A stretch of 64,000 nt of DNA. Origin: Paramecium sonneborni (taxonomy: Eukaryota > Ciliophora > Oligohymenophorea > Peniculida > Parameciidae). The translations under genes and the position numbers were made by a program. The notes under the pieces are model-generated. The model ran no database searches and was not told where the DNA came from. It saw only the letters and a list, made by a program, of their open reading frames with translations. Positions 49,194 to 62,409 of the stretch are shown in pieces; within the stretch, counting starts at the first letter, position 1, and each line of letters begins with the position of its first letter. Where the stretch lies: positions 1 to 64,000 of the forward strand of contig CAJJDN010000127.1 in NCBI GenBank assembly GCA_905182985.1. Reading direction: 5' to 3'.

Positions 49194-51465
49194 ATGGAGA
49201 AATTGATTAGCAGTACAATAATTAATTTAATGATAAGATAAAGATCAGTTAGTTAGAATTCAAAAACCATAGATTTTGAATAGAAGAGAGATATCAAGAC
49301 ATCATAGTTCCACAGAAGAATAGTAGTAAATTGACTATCTAATATAATAGCCTTTGCATTAAGAAAATAGTATGCTTAAAGATAGATTACATAAAATGAA
49401 GTTCTAAGTGGAAGATAACTTGCAACTAGTGATTGATGAACTCGACAAAGATTTATAATTGAAAGCAAAGCTTATAGATTTCTAATAACTATTTGGACTA
49501 ATCAAAGAATAAATAAACAAAGATCATGAAAAGATTGATTAATTACAGGAACAAATAGAAAGATTGTAATTCAACTTAAATTAAAGTGCTTAACAAAGAG
49601 AAGAAGAGTCTTAAATGTATCAATAATCTTAAGTTATTTTAACTGAATAACTTTAAAAAGAAAAGTAAAATTTTAGAAGTGAAAAAATATCTTTGGATGA
49701 ATAAATCAAAGTACTTACTTATTAGAATTTCGAGAAGGAGTAGGAATTAGAACTAATAAAGAAATAACTATAATGGGAGTTAGAGTAGAATCAAGAATTA
49801 ATTTAAAAAGTTGAGAAAGCAAAGAAGTTTGATTAAGAACTTAAAGATAAATAGAACTATTATGAGACAACTATCTCTAAGTTAAATATTTAAATTGAAA
49901 CTGATAATTAGGTTTTCAAGAATGAATTAGAAATTCAATAATAAAAGTTAGAGTCTAAATATAGATAGATGATCTAGGAAAATAAACAATTAACATCATA
50001 AATCTCAGAGATGAAATAAAATTTACATCAATTGAAATAGTAGAAAGATTCTATGGAGAGAACTTTAGATTCAAACAATCAAAAAATGAAAGATATCAAA
50101 TCTGAAGTTATATCAGATAAATAATAAATTTCAAAGAATGAAAAAAATATTGAGGAATTGTAAAAAGAATTGACATTCTTTAAAAATAAGGTTTTGATAG
50201 ATGAAAAGAGAGAAATTAAATTAAAATAATAATTGAGTTAATAAGAAGATCAAATTCAAGAACTTCTATAAGTTAAGAATTAGTATCATAATTTAAAAAA
50301 GGTATTATAACAGGAGCACTTAATTGAAATCGAAAAAATTAATAACTAACATAATTCTTAACTTTAAAGCTTAAATGAATAAATTTAAATTCAAAGAGTG
50401 AAATATGAAAAATTATTGGGGAAGTAAGTTGATTCAAAAGAAATTGCTTAATATCAATAGAAAAATTTTAGTTAATAATACGATGACCCAGTTCATATCT
50501 AATATGTTGAAAATTTGGAATTTACTATAGAAAATCATATTTAAGAAATTAAATAATTAGAGTTGAATATTAGAACTATTAATGAAGAAAATGGTTTAGA
50601 GAAAAAATAAATGTTGTAGTAATTTTCTTAAGAAAAATAAATTCTTATAAATTAATAAAAGTAAGATTTATAAAGATAATCAGCAGAGTTTGAAGAGTTT
50701 AAAATAAAATTATAAAGTGATTACAATTATCGAACCTAATTACTAAGTTAATAATATTCCTTTTAATTGGATCAATAGAGATAAGAATAAAAATAATTGC
50801 AATAGATAATAGATTAATCTAAATTAAGTGGCGATGAGAAGACAAAATTGTTGGAAATAGCTTCAGAAGAGATAATGAATTTGAGAAAGAAATATGATCA
50901 TGATATCTATGAAGAAAGAAATACTCAAAGATAAATAAAACATGAATATGAAAATACAATTTAATAAAATAAATAAGATTATTAGAAATAAATAGATAAT
51001 CTAAAAAGAGAAATTGAAAATTTGAAACTTTCGTTATCAGATTTTCAAAATAAAGAACAAGCTGCTTAGTAAAAAATCATTGACTTAACAAATGAATTAA
51101 AACAAGATAAATGTAATATAAATCAATTAGAATTTTAATTGAGTAAAAAATAAAATGAGATTTAAAAATTAAATGAAACAATCAGAGGATTGAATGTTAG
51201 AATATCTACATTATTATTGGAAGTAGAAAATACAAAAAAGACATATAATATCTTTGCTCCAAATACTTCGCATTCATCACATTATAATTTAAAAAAGTTG
51301 GAATTAGAAATACCTGTTGATTTTAGTTAATAATAAAGACATTCATCTTCTGAATTAAAATTTAAACCTGAGCTTTTAGTTTAAGAAATAGGTAAAAAAT
51401 CAAACAGAAATAGATCATAGTAAGGATCTAGGCAATATCAAATAAGATAGATGCCATAAATATGA
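49194..51465 (+). CDS. long coiled-coil protein
   Basis: 748 residues after one 25-nt intron at 49213-49237. Nearly the whole length (about 60-690) is predicted coiled coil, with Glu/Lys/Gln-rich heptads and almost no Pro or Gly. The tail is Ser/Arg/Gln-rich (RNRSQQGSRQ). The very high Gln content is written mostly with TAA/TAG. No domain outside the coiled coil is recognised; candidates are a basal-body, cortical or Golgi tether protein. The start depends on the intron: without it the frame meets TGA at once. Confidence 0.82.
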
Positions 51466-51501
51466 AAAATACCTTGATTAAATAAATATATATATACGAT
51501 A

Positions 51502-52737
51502 TCATTATTATAGTAATTCATAAATAAAATACAGAATATATATGCTTAATAACATTGCTCCTAATTTATAAGTTAATCTTAATTTTTGTTATAACATTAA
51601 AAAGAAAGAAACTAAAACAACTGTCATGATGGCCAACATAGATTGTGATATAGTTTCATCATAAAATGTAATATTTCTTTACCAAATTAACATTGTAAGA
51701 ACCCAAGGAAATCCTAAGCATATTTATAAATTCATGATTTAACTGCCAATAATACTTGAAGTAGCTAACTCAGTTTTTTTGTTTTTAGCAGCAAGTGAAG
51801 CATTTAATATATCTATGATTAATAATAATAATTAAATGACCTTGAATATTTCCTCCCCAACTAGCAATAGTTAAGCCAACAAATGCAGGACTTACTGCAA
51901 ACTATTCCACAAATTCATCAACAACAGTCATTGTTACATTTACAGTAAGAAAACAATAAAAAGAAATAATAATAAAGGCAAATTCTGGATGTTTTGGAAT
52001 TGTAAATTTAAAAAGTAATGTAAAAGGTAATAATATTTTGGATGGTTATTAATTTTCTTATTCTGTTTCATCAGATTTCTCATCTCCAATTTCTTATCCA
52101 TCCACATCTAAATCTTCTACTTATTCAGGATGAAAATCAAGGAATTACAATAAAGTAGGAAAGTGATGTTTCTAGTGAGAAAGTTAAAAGTCATCTTTTT
52201 AATCCATTTAAACTATAGAATATAATAAATAAGATGGATAGAATAATGTAAGAATTAATGCTTCAGTAAGAGATATCTATTTTAATTGATATGATTATAT
52301 ACTTCATAATCCCAAAATACGAAAGTTAAAAATAGTAGAGTAAGCAAATAAACATAAATATCTCTCATTAAAGCTTTTAAATTCATTCTCAAAGCCTTTT
52401 TATGATAATAATTAGAAAAGAGAGACATCAATCCAAAACAAACAGTAAAGTCTTTTGATAAAAATAAACTTAATACCAAAAACACCACTTCCAACTATAG
52501 CTCCAAATCCATAACCAATTCTAGATGATGAAAAACAAGATAAAATATTAGTTGTCAATTCAGGTATCGACATTCCTAAAGCCATCAAAATGCCTGTTCC
52601 TGTTTCACTAAGATGCCATTTCGTAGATAATGACTCCAGACATGCTAAGTTATTACAGTAATACGCATCAAATAATCATTACTCAAGTATGTCTATCCTG
52701 ATAGCACGTAAAAGAATATTGCACTCAATATTATCAT
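51502..52737 (-). CDS. cation/calcium exchanger (NCKX-like, CaCA superfamily)
   Basis: 378 residues, about 10 membrane segments; introns 52645-52664, 52452-52476, 52277-52302 and 51813-51840. Alpha-repeat 1: TGTGILMALGMSIPELTT then GAIVGSGVF (compare GSSAPE and GTIVGSAVFN). Alpha-repeat 2: PAFVGLTIASWGGNIQD, LNASLAAKNKK, SIIGSQIMNL (compare TVLAWGNSIGD, NA..A). An acidic cytosolic loop (VEDLDVDGQEIGDE) lies between the halves. It should exchange Ca2+ for Na+ or another cation. Gly-Gly replaces the Gly-Asn in the second repeat (SWGGN), so ion preference may differ. Its ATG is only 12 bp from the next gene's ATG on the other strand. Confidence 0.87.
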
Positions 52738-52749
52738 TAAAAATTAATT

Positions 52750-53113
52750 ATGGGTCCTCCACCTAATTATATTATCACTAGAAAATTGATTCGTCATTTC
52801 TTTAGGAAATACTTACCTTAACAACCTATCACTAAAGGCAATGAAGCTCAAGATTTAGCTTAAGCTATTGTAATTACACTCTCTATTTTAGTCAAAACAT
52901 GGAATCGATCATCCATAAACTAAAATTGCTTTAGATCGTTTTGATGCTTCTGAAACAGAGTCTAAAAAATATAGAGATAAATTAGAAGCTATGAAAATCT
53001 AATAAAAAGTTATGAGTACTCTTAAAACTCCCTTTTATCATTATCATCAAAAAGGAAGATTTAGAAATGATCTATTTCCAAAAGAATGGACTATTTATCA
53101 TGGAGTCAAATGA
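52750..53113 (+). CDS. small conserved-looking protein, unknown
   Basis: 113 residues after a 22-nt intron (52870-52891). Begins MGPPPNYIITRKLIRHFFRKYLP, then a Lys/Glu helix, then FYHYHQKGRFRNDLFPKEW. The basic, amphipathic N-terminus could be a mitochondrial presequence, and the size suits a respiratory-complex or mitoribosome subunit; this is inference only. It is divergently paired with the exchanger gene. Confidence 0.65.
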
Positions 53114-53370
53114 AATTGATTTATTTGAGAATTATTATTAACCAGATTCAAAATTATAACATAGTCAATTTAACAAAATAAACTATTTATTTCTTTTTTG
53201 AACTCTCCTTAAAAGAAATCAATAAATCTCTATAGTTTAATCTCTATCTCATATCCATATATAAAACTGTTCTAAAAATACATTTAATCAAAGATTTCTT
53301 CTTATTATATTTTTGTTAATGAATCAATTTAAATACCTTCATATTTCTTTATTTATTATAAATTTTATAG

Positions 53371-53631
53371 ATGAATTATTCTAATAAGACAATCATAAGT
53401 TTAAAAATATAATAAATAGAGTAGTTTATTGAAGGTTTTACGAATAGAAGAGAAATGGTAATCATAAATGATCTCCTCTCTAATGAAATTACTTATTTTT
53501 AGACAATTTGGTATAGATTATAATGTCAAATCAGCTTATTTAATATTATATTTAAATTATATGAAAAGATGGATAGGTTAGTTAGCTTATATAATAAATA
53601 AATTGATTAAATCATGATTGAAAATAATTGA
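53371..53631 (+). CDS. small hypothetical protein
   Basis: 86 residues, one exon, mostly helical (IQQIEQFIEGFTNRREM, NIIFKLYEKMDRLVSLYNKQ). No family recognised; it could be a small coiled-coil subunit. Its TGA (53629-53631) is 6 bp from the kinase stop on the other strand. An intron within it cannot be excluded. Confidence 0.45.
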
Positions 53632-53637
53632 AATAAT

Positions 53638-54791
<1,154 letters not shown>

Positions 54792-55454
54792 ATTCAAAAA
54801 ATGCCTCTATCTTATAGAAGTTGATCTATGCTATTCAATTAAAGAATTCATGTCAATATTATCGTTATAATATTGTACTTTTAATTAATATTAATGTATA
54901 AATTAAATTATTTTTAACAAATTAGGAATAATAAAAATAAAAATTCATTTGTTAAGAAATATTCCTCTATCATTAATGTTGATTATGATAATAAATATAT
55001 CTAATTTCAAATTTTTTGATTTATTTTTCTTAATCTTTTCTATATTTATTAAATAAACTCTCTTTGACAAGTATGAATAATTAAAGGGATTATGATATTA
55101 ATTAAGGGTTTAAAAATATAAAAAACATTATAAATTATATATTAAAACAATCACTAATTAAATATAAGTGTAATTTTAGAAAAAAAATAAGATCAAAATT
55201 ATTTTTTATAATTTCTATTAAATCCTAAGAGAAATTAAATGATTAAGTAGAGGTTTAACAAAATATTTTGTTTGTTGATTGTATATTCAGATATAAGAAT
55301 TTATAGAAAATCCTTATATTATATTTATGAAAAAAGTATAAAATAGAAAAGAATAATTTGCTTAATTTTAATTTTATAAATATTTCTATATTTATATATC
55401 TTCTTTCGATACCTACATATATTTATGAAAATTAGAATTCTTTTTATCAATACA
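54792..55454. other. AT-rich intergenic region
   Basis: No ORF of interest. It is the shared upstream flank of the kinase gene and the tRNA-Ile gene. Confidence 0.55.
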
Positions 55455-55528
55455 GGTTTCGTAGCTCAGTTGGTTAGAGCGTCAGTCTAATAAGCTGACG
55501 GTCGAGGGTTCGATCCCCTCCGAAACCA
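55455..55528 (+). tRNA. tRNA-Ile (anticodon AAT)
   Basis: A 74-nt cloverleaf with discriminator A and no CCA. Acceptor stem GGTTTCG/CGAAACC, D arm with GCTCAGTTGGTTAGAGC, anticodon loop CTAATAA giving AAT, and T arm with the B-box GGTTCGATCCC. No intron. The A-box and B-box are internal Pol III promoter elements. Confidence 0.96.
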
Positions 55529-55535
55529 TTTTTTT
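55529..55535 (+). terminator. Pol III terminator of tRNA-Ile
   Basis: Seven T directly after the discriminator base of the tRNA, the standard RNA polymerase III stop. Confidence 0.8.
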
Positions 55536-55753
55536 AATTAATTTAATATTTATTTTAATTTATCAATTATCAATTATTAATTATTTATAAATTTTTACAT
55601 TTATAATTTATGTAAAAAGTAAAAAGTCAATATTGGCTTCCTTAAAAGAAAGAGATTAGATTTATAATTTAGTTTATTTTCTGCAAAATAGAACTTTTTA
55701 TGGAAATAATTTGTTATTATAAATATCTGCGATAATTGATTAATTGTTTTTTT

Positions 55754-57349
55754 TCATTAATTATTTTATATAAGTTTATCACTTGATTTATATTATTTCT
55801 TTATTATTAAATGTTCACCCAAATCAATTATGTCTGCTCTACTTTATTTTTTGGATGGACTGATAGAAGCTAAGCTTTAGGTTTTATGAAATGTCTTTCT
55901 AAGTCTTGATTCATTATTTCTTTTGAGTGCTTAGATGAGCATTTCATTATGGAGAGGGAATCCTTAATTATTTTTGGTGATAGATTCATCAGTTTTATTG
56001 GTGGAAAAATTTAAAGCTTACTTTAATTTTTATTACATAGGTTTGAGAGTGTTTTTGACATAATGAGTGATTCTTCTTTTTCTTTCATCATTTGCTAGTC
56101 TATAAGAATATAAAAATAATTACTATGTTTATTGGCTAGCTATATTATAGATATTGACAAATAGTTGATAATATGATTATTTTCCATAATATTCACTATT
56201 AGATTAATGAAGTTTCCTTTAAACTGGTCTCATTAAGTAATGATATTTATTTTATTTGCAAACATCTTCAATAGATTATCTTCTATGAATATTTTAATTC
56301 AATTTATTCAATTCAAATTTAATAGATGTTTTATCCATTTGATGGAAATTATATTTAGCTTCAATAGTTTATTCTAGATTGTCTCTAATCAATTAAAAGA
56401 CATAATTTAGAAATAATTGAGAATCACAAATAAGAATATCTCCTTTTTCTGATTAGCAAAATAAAGAGAAAGATTTTGTATCAATATTATTTAGAATTTC
56501 ATATTCTCCAATGATTTCTCCTTCGGAAATGATTCCTAGAGTTTAATTTTCTTGTTCATTGGTTCGTCTAACAATAGAATATTACCCTCGAAGGATAAAG
56601 TAAACACAATTAGCTGGATCTCCTTAAGTACATACTTTATCCTTATAACTATGTGATTGTTAATAAGAATTGATATAGAATTTCCTTAGTGAAATAGAAT
56701 AATACTTTCAATTCCTTATACTAAATTTCCTTAAATAAGCAGAAATCATACAATCTACTAATTTCATAACTGATCTTACGTTACTCTGACTAGAATAGAT
56801 AAGCATGAAAATATTGAAAGTTAAGTGAAGCAACGTAAGTCTGTTTCTTAGCCTTGATAATTAAACCATATCTATTTATAATTATAGATTACTATTCAAA
56901 GATGTCTTCTTTTGTCATACAAAAAAGTTGATGTCCAAAATGTTGATACATTTTAATTGTTGATACTTCCACAAATTCTACATCTTTGATATTTTCTGGA
57001 AGTAAACCAATAGAGAGATAGACTCCTAGTTCTCCTTACAAAATGATATAGAACTTTTTTTAATCCTCTGTAATTTAGTCAAATCTCTTATAGATCAATT
57101 GATTTGGATGTAATACTTCATATCTCATTTTCTAATGAAAAAGTATTTATAATTACACTACAACAATTTCTTATAATTTCATCGTTATACCCTTAGAAAC
57201 ATTGGAACTATCTAAAATATTTGGTCATATAAAACACTTCAACAGGTGTTCGTTCATTTCTATGTTTTTGTAAAGCTAAGACAGCTAGCTATAACTCTAG
57301 TATTATTGATTATTACTTCATCATAACAATTATCTGGTATTTAATGCAT
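55754..57349 (-). CDS. cyclic-nucleotide-binding-fold protein with a frame break
   Basis: About 508 residues with introns 57297-57316, 57212-57237 and 57132-57156. Two cNMP-type folds are seen: KKFYIILQGELGVYLSIG near the N-terminus, and QGDPANCVYFILRGQYSIV, then GIISEGEIIGEYEIL further on. The middle fails: one frame reads well to YFTKEILYQF (about 56670), another from YKDKVCTQGD (about 56640), and no GT...AG intron joins them. The remaining coding length is not divisible by three, which agrees with a one-base error or indel. The second frame, followed upstream instead, meets a TGA near 56705. The C-terminal ~150 residues are polar and basic. It is either a sequencing error or an incipient pseudogene. 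Confidence 0.6.
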
Positions 57350-57385
57350 GATTATATAAATTAATACAAAAATAAAATAAAATAG

Positions 57386-58861
57386 TCACAATAGTTATGG
57401 TAGTTTTAATGGACGATTAGAGAATATAGCACTATCATTAGATGGTAAATCATTTGAAGCTAAAGTAGATTAATGAGGAGATCGATCCAATTAATGATAT
57501 TTCAAAGATTTTGTATCAAAAGATTATTCGTACTTATTTAATCTAATTTATCTTCTAAGAAATTATTTGGCTGGCACTGACTTCTACTATCTTAATTAAA
57601 ATCTCATCTTTGGTATTTCTTCATCCACTTATTCCAAACTCAATAGACTTATTTACGATCTATTATGTTAATCTTTGCTTCTCTATGTAATTACAACTTA
57701 AGCCTATTGTTTACCATCACTTTATGCCTTAACCAATAATTTCTATAAATCATTTTCTTTTTATGAGAATTCTTCATCTGAAATATCACTCTCATCTATA
57801 ATCTACTATATACTGTGATATGATTTGATTTCTAATTAGGTTTATAATCGAACTACTTTTGTTAATTGTCTTATATTATCTACATCTCTCATTGACATAT
57901 TTCTAAACAATTAAGGCTATAAACCAGGCACTGTACTTAATGAAATATTGTATCTTGGTTATTATAATTTTATGTCTAATTGATGTAAAGATGAATTAGA
58001 TTTTATTTTTGCATTCATCAATTTGTATTATGCCTTTATATACAAATCATAAGCATCATCAACAACTGTCTTTTTCTCTTTTGTTATTATTAAATTACGA
58101 AATGCTTCGTATTTCTTCTCTGCATCCTAATTCCCTTTGTCACATAAAATCTTTATATATTTCTCTCTTCTTATCATATATGATAAATAGGTTAACATTG
58201 CTCCAACACTCAATGGAACATACTTACTTTCAATTGCATTCAATTATAATGTATTCTACATCTTCATCATCATATTTCTAAAAGCTTTCAAAGCAGATGG
58301 ATTCTCTGTAAATGCTTTGAATTCTTAATAATTTAAAGCCTAATCTCTATCTTAATCTATATAAGAGTAAATAACCTGTAAATCATTCTTACTTACTTCA
58401 AAACCAAAATGCTTAAACATTAAGAACATTTCTGCTATATCCAAAGTCTTCGAATCGTTGTAATCAAAAACCTAAATATTGATCACTACATTCTACATTA
58501 AATATTTGTTTCAATTCCATCTATATTCTACGTTCCTCAGGGTAAAACAAATATTATGGTTTCACTTTATCGAAATACCTACTTTTAAACCATTAATTCT
58601 AAGGTAGACTATGGAACTTATTTCTCATATTTAATTGCTTCATCTGCTCATCATCAAGTTTTGCTATATCAGGCACCTGATTCCAATCTACTTTATACAT
58701 TTAATTATTTATCTTAAATATTTATATCACATTTCTCATTCAATTTTTTAATCTAGAAACTACCTTTTATCACTCACAAAAAAACATAATTTCAAATTAT
58801 TATTATACTAATCTAAACCAAACATTTTTCTACTTTCTCCAGTATTCCAAATTCTAATCAT
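57386..58861 (-). CDS. EF-hand protein
   Basis: 473 residues; introns 58735-58763 and 58472-58496. Two adjacent EF-hand loops lie in the first half: DYNDSKTLDIAEM and DQDRDQALNYQEF, the second well formed for Ca2+. Helical middle (YLSYMIRREKYIKIL), then a long Gln/Ser/Asp-rich tail. No further domain is recognised. The first exon is inferred: a 29-nt intron joins it in frame to the sure coding part that begins with Met at 58700, which is the fallback start. The gene ends 37 bp from the start of the cNMP-fold gene downstream. Confidence 0.75.
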
Positions 58862-59144
58862 TCTTCATATTGCTAAATATACATTTTAATATCCAGATAC
58901 ATCTTCTGAATACCTACAGGATCTTTTGAAGAAATGATACTGTTTTCAAAATAAAAAATTGGTATTAATTAAAAGAGTAGATTTTGAAGTAGAGAAATAA
59001 GTAAATTGATTTGGAAAGGGTAATCTAATATATAAGATAAGTTGAAATAAAATATTAATCATATATATGTAAATAAATAATTGAATTAGATAGAATTGAA
59101 TGAAATTTTAGTTAAATTATAATTTTTGTGTGTTGTTGAAAATA

Positions 59145-59790
59145 TCAATTGTGGAAATTCCAAATCATAAAACCGGTTGTTCCCATAAATGCTGCCCAAC
59201 CCCAGAGTTCATAAAAGCCTCTATATCCAGCATGATATTAACGAATCACTTATCTGAAAATTGATAAAGTGATTACCTATGTGTACCATTACAAAAAGGT
59301 GCATTGGCACTGGATTTGCAATTGCACAATTTATAATATCCAGATGTATCAACATTAAATTTAATTGGTCTGTTTCTTGTAGCTGAGGCATTGCACATTC
59401 CATCACACCATGGATTTGCTTATGAGATACCACATGAACACCATTGATAAATCTGGTATATAGGTGTTAAGTAATACCTTTCCTTTTTAGAGATAGCAAT
59501 TATAAGGATAGAAACCAGCAACATAGGGGACTGAGGCTGGTCTATATTTACCTTCAGGATATGGTATAGATTCAGGTAATAAGACTTATTTCTATTATGG
59601 GAAATCAGTAATATCATCTGGTTTTCTTTCCTTTCTGGCTATGATGATGAAATTAAAATAAATTATTACGTGTAGGGGGAGTGATTATTTCTGGAGGTAA
59701 TGTATAAGGATCTCTAAGATGAGCTTCTCCATGTTAAAGTATTGTGGAGACAGTTCTGTATTTAGCTGCCTTCTATAAGATTTAAGACAT
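59145..59790 (-). CDS. CDGSH iron-sulfur protein with two cluster motifs
   Basis: 188 residues; introns 59639-59669, 59453-59477, 59254-59276. A basic, hydroxylated N-terminus (MSQILQKAAKYRTVST) resembles a mitochondrial presequence. Two CDGSH-type sites follow: CSCGISQANPWCDGMC and CNCKSSANAPFCNGTH, giving a CISD3-like layout. In the first site the His ligand of the [2Fe-2S] cluster is Cys; in the second the Asp is Asn. A hydrophobic C-terminus (WGWAAFMGTTGFMIW) adds a membrane segment that animal CISD3 lacks. The start lies 17 bp from the divergent methionine aminopeptidase gene. Confidence 0.88.
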
Positions 59791-59807
59791 CCAAATTAAA
59801 TTAATTA

Positions 59808-60993
59808 ATGGATTCTGCAATAGGGACATACATTTGTTAAACTATTGATTGTAGTAAACCTGCAACTTTGCAATGTCCAACTTGTATCAAAATGGCTTTA
59901 GCTCCAGCATACTTTTGTGATTAAGAATGCTTTAAACGATATTGGCCAATCCATAAGACTTTTCATAAAAAATAGGAAGAATAGGATGATTAGAAAAATA
60001 AGTTTAAATTTACAGGGCCATTAAGACCAGGTAAAATATCTGCAAGACTATTTGTTCCTGATCATATAAAAAAGCCTGAATGGTATTAAAGTGGATAGCC
60101 AACAGAGGAAATGAAAAGTAAACTTCAACAAATAGTTGATTGTAAGACTGCTGAGGATATTTAGAAGATGAGAGAATGTGCAGTAATAGGTATATTAGTT
60201 ATTCTTAATATTTTGTTAAGGAAGAGGTGCATTAGATGCTGGTCATGCAGCTGTAAAAGCAGGAGTAACAACTGATGAAATAGATAAGATTGTTCATAAA
60301 TATATAATTGATCATGATGCTTATCCATCCCCATTAAATTATAATGGATTTAAAAAGTCATTATGTACATCTGTTAATGAGGTGATTTGTCATGGTATTC
60401 CTGATGATAGGCCATTGGAAAATGGAGATATTGTTAATCTTGATGTCTCAGTCTATTTTAAAGGTTTTCACATCGATTTGAATGAAACATATTTTGTAGG
60501 AGAAGTGAGTGAATCATCTAAGTTCCTTGTTGAAAAAGCTTATAATTGTTTATAAAAAGCAATAGAAATATGTAAGCCAGGGACAATGTATAGAGATGTT
60601 GGAAATATCATAGAAAAATACATAACTGAAAATGGATTGGCTGTTAATCGTACATATTGTGGTCATGGAGTGGGTTAATTATTTCATTGTGCTCCAACGT
60701 AAATAATATTCATTAAAATAGTATTCCACATTATGGAAAAAATAAAGCTCCAGGATTTATGAAACCTGGACATACATTTACTATAGAACCTATGATTAAT
60801 TAAGGAACTCATTAAGATATTCTTTGGACATTTGATAATTGGACTGCTGTATTAATTTTAAGATTATCATTAGGTTACTGCTGATGGATAACGTTCTGCT
60901 TAATTCGAACATACTCTTTTGATAACTGAAGGAGGATGTGAAGTTATGACAGCTAGATTACCAACTTCACCACCTCTAGATTTTAAAATATGA
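59808..60993 (+). CDS. METAP1: methionine aminopeptidase type 1
   Basis: 368 residues; introns 60190-60220, 60699-60721 and 60849-60873. It removes N-terminal Met from nascent proteins. The N-terminal zinc-finger region has the paired Cys/His pattern of eukaryotic type 1 enzymes (CSKPATLQCPTC, FCDQECFKRYWPIHK). The catalytic part keeps all metal ligands: VNLDVSVYFKGFHIDLNET (two Asp), GHGVGQLFH (His), TIEPMI (Glu), QFEHTLLIT (Glu). YPSPLNYNGFKKS and CTSVNEVICHGIP are also diagnostic. It probably acts on ribosomes in the cytosol. Confidence 0.95.
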
Positions 60994-61055
60994 GTAATAT
61001 AATATTTGTTGCAAATAAATTCGATTTCATATTATTTACAATTTTAATTATATTT

Positions 61056-62260
61056 ATGTCTTCAGAAAATAAGGAAATAATTGAGGATAAAATTTACAGA
61101 TAGCAAAACTAAATAGATTAATTAGCAAGGAAATCTTTCATAATGAAGAAGATCGAATAGCCAAAAGATGAACATGAATTGTAATTACTTAAGAGAATTC
61201 AAAAGTATTTGTATCCTATTTAGAAAGAGCTCGTTATGAAAGAGAGGAAACTAAAATTATTTAGTCTCACTAAATAACATCTCCTCATTTTTGGTAGGTC
61301 TTCATGAAAAGACATTATGATTTAGGTGCTTGGCTTCTATTAGATGTAACAACTAATTTTGCTTTGTAATAAACGATCTTAAATTTATTAGATATTTTTT
61401 TGATACTATAAGAGTTAGAACACAAGCTCAAAACAAGTATGTTGATATTTCTCATTTCAATTAAAATAATGTCAAAAATCTTCCAATCTATTCTGGACTT
61501 CATTATAAATTATCATACATAGTACTGAGTGATATATTACGTAATTTCACTAATTAAGTCAGATATCAAATGTTTATGGATCCTTCATCTTAATTTTACG
61601 TATGTTATTATATTTATTTTTGAGAACTACAATTAATTAAGTAAAATTTTGATATAAGGATTAATTGCAGAGACAACTATCACAACTCTCTTATTACCTA
61701 TAGAAATTAGAAAGATGATAGTTTAAATGGGTTCATTTGATGCTAACTTAAATCATTACTTAAAATCTTATATGAGATGTTATTTTCCAGCTTTAATAAG
61801 AGATTCTCTCTTCTTTGTAAGTCACTCTATTACATATAATCTACTTATGTATGGAGATCATTATTTATCTGCACTCTTCAGATCTGGAGAATTCACTCCA
61901 CCACCAGTAATTATCTAAAATCATATATTTTTTTAGACCATCTTAAGAGGGGAAAGAGAAAGAAAATTTACATGTATCTTAGGTTCTCTAGGATTATCCA
62001 TTTTGCTCACAAATCCATTCGATGTCTTGGTTACCAAATTAGCTACTCAGAGAAATGTTTATAATATTTAATAAATTTAGGAAACTTACACAAATCCATT
62101 CTAAGCATTCAAATTTATTGTTTCTTAGGAAGGGTGGTCTAAACTTATTGCTAGTGCTATATCACAAAGAATTGGTTTCTACTTCCTCAAAGGATTAGTG
62201 TTCTTTAGCTATTAAGATCGTGTGTATTAAATGTTCCATGACGCATTTAATTATGAATGA
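61056..62260 (+). CDS. mitochondrial carrier family protein
   Basis: 363 residues; introns 61294-61325, 61366-61391, 61600-61624, 61907-61936. Three repeats with carrier signatures: FFDTIRVRTQAQ (the usual Pro is Phe), LLPIEIRKM, and TNPFDVLVTKLATQ followed by EGWSKLIASAISQRIGFYF. A charged ~70-residue N-terminus precedes the first membrane helix. Substrate unknown; the closest general likeness is to divergent SLC25 members of the outer- or inner-membrane type. Intron 61907-61936 is 30 nt and free of TGA, so it is less certain. Stop TGA 41 bp before tRNA-Leu. Confidence 0.8.
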
Positions 62261-62301
62261 AGGTTCTATATCAGCTAAAACATATACAAAATAATATCAT
62301 A

Positions 62302-62385
62302 GCCTGTTTGCCCGAGCTGGTTAAGGGGGCAGACTTAAGATCTGCTGGAGCCTACTCCGCGTCGGTTCGAATCCGACAGCAGGCA
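62302..62385 (+). tRNA. tRNA-Leu (anticodon TAA)
   Basis: An 84-nt type II tRNA with a long variable arm (TGGAGCCTACTCCG). Acceptor GCCTGTT/AGCAGGC (one T.G pair), anticodon stem GCAGA/TCTGC with loop CTTAAGA giving TAA, and T arm GGTTCGAATCC. Discriminator A, no encoded CCA, no intron. Confidence 0.96.
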
Positions 62386-62386
62386 A

Positions 62387-62405
62387 TTTTTTTATTTTTT
62401 TTTTT
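62387..62405 (+). terminator. Pol III terminator of tRNA-Leu, double T tract
   Basis: Seven T, one A, then eleven T directly after the tRNA. The second tract ends four bases before the ATG of the next protein gene, so it also forms that gene's leader. Confidence 0.75.
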
Positions 62406-62409
62406 AACT

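Noticed and set aside
58009..58281. Plus-strand ORF of 90 codons
   Set aside because: It is a shadow of the EF-hand gene on the minus strand.
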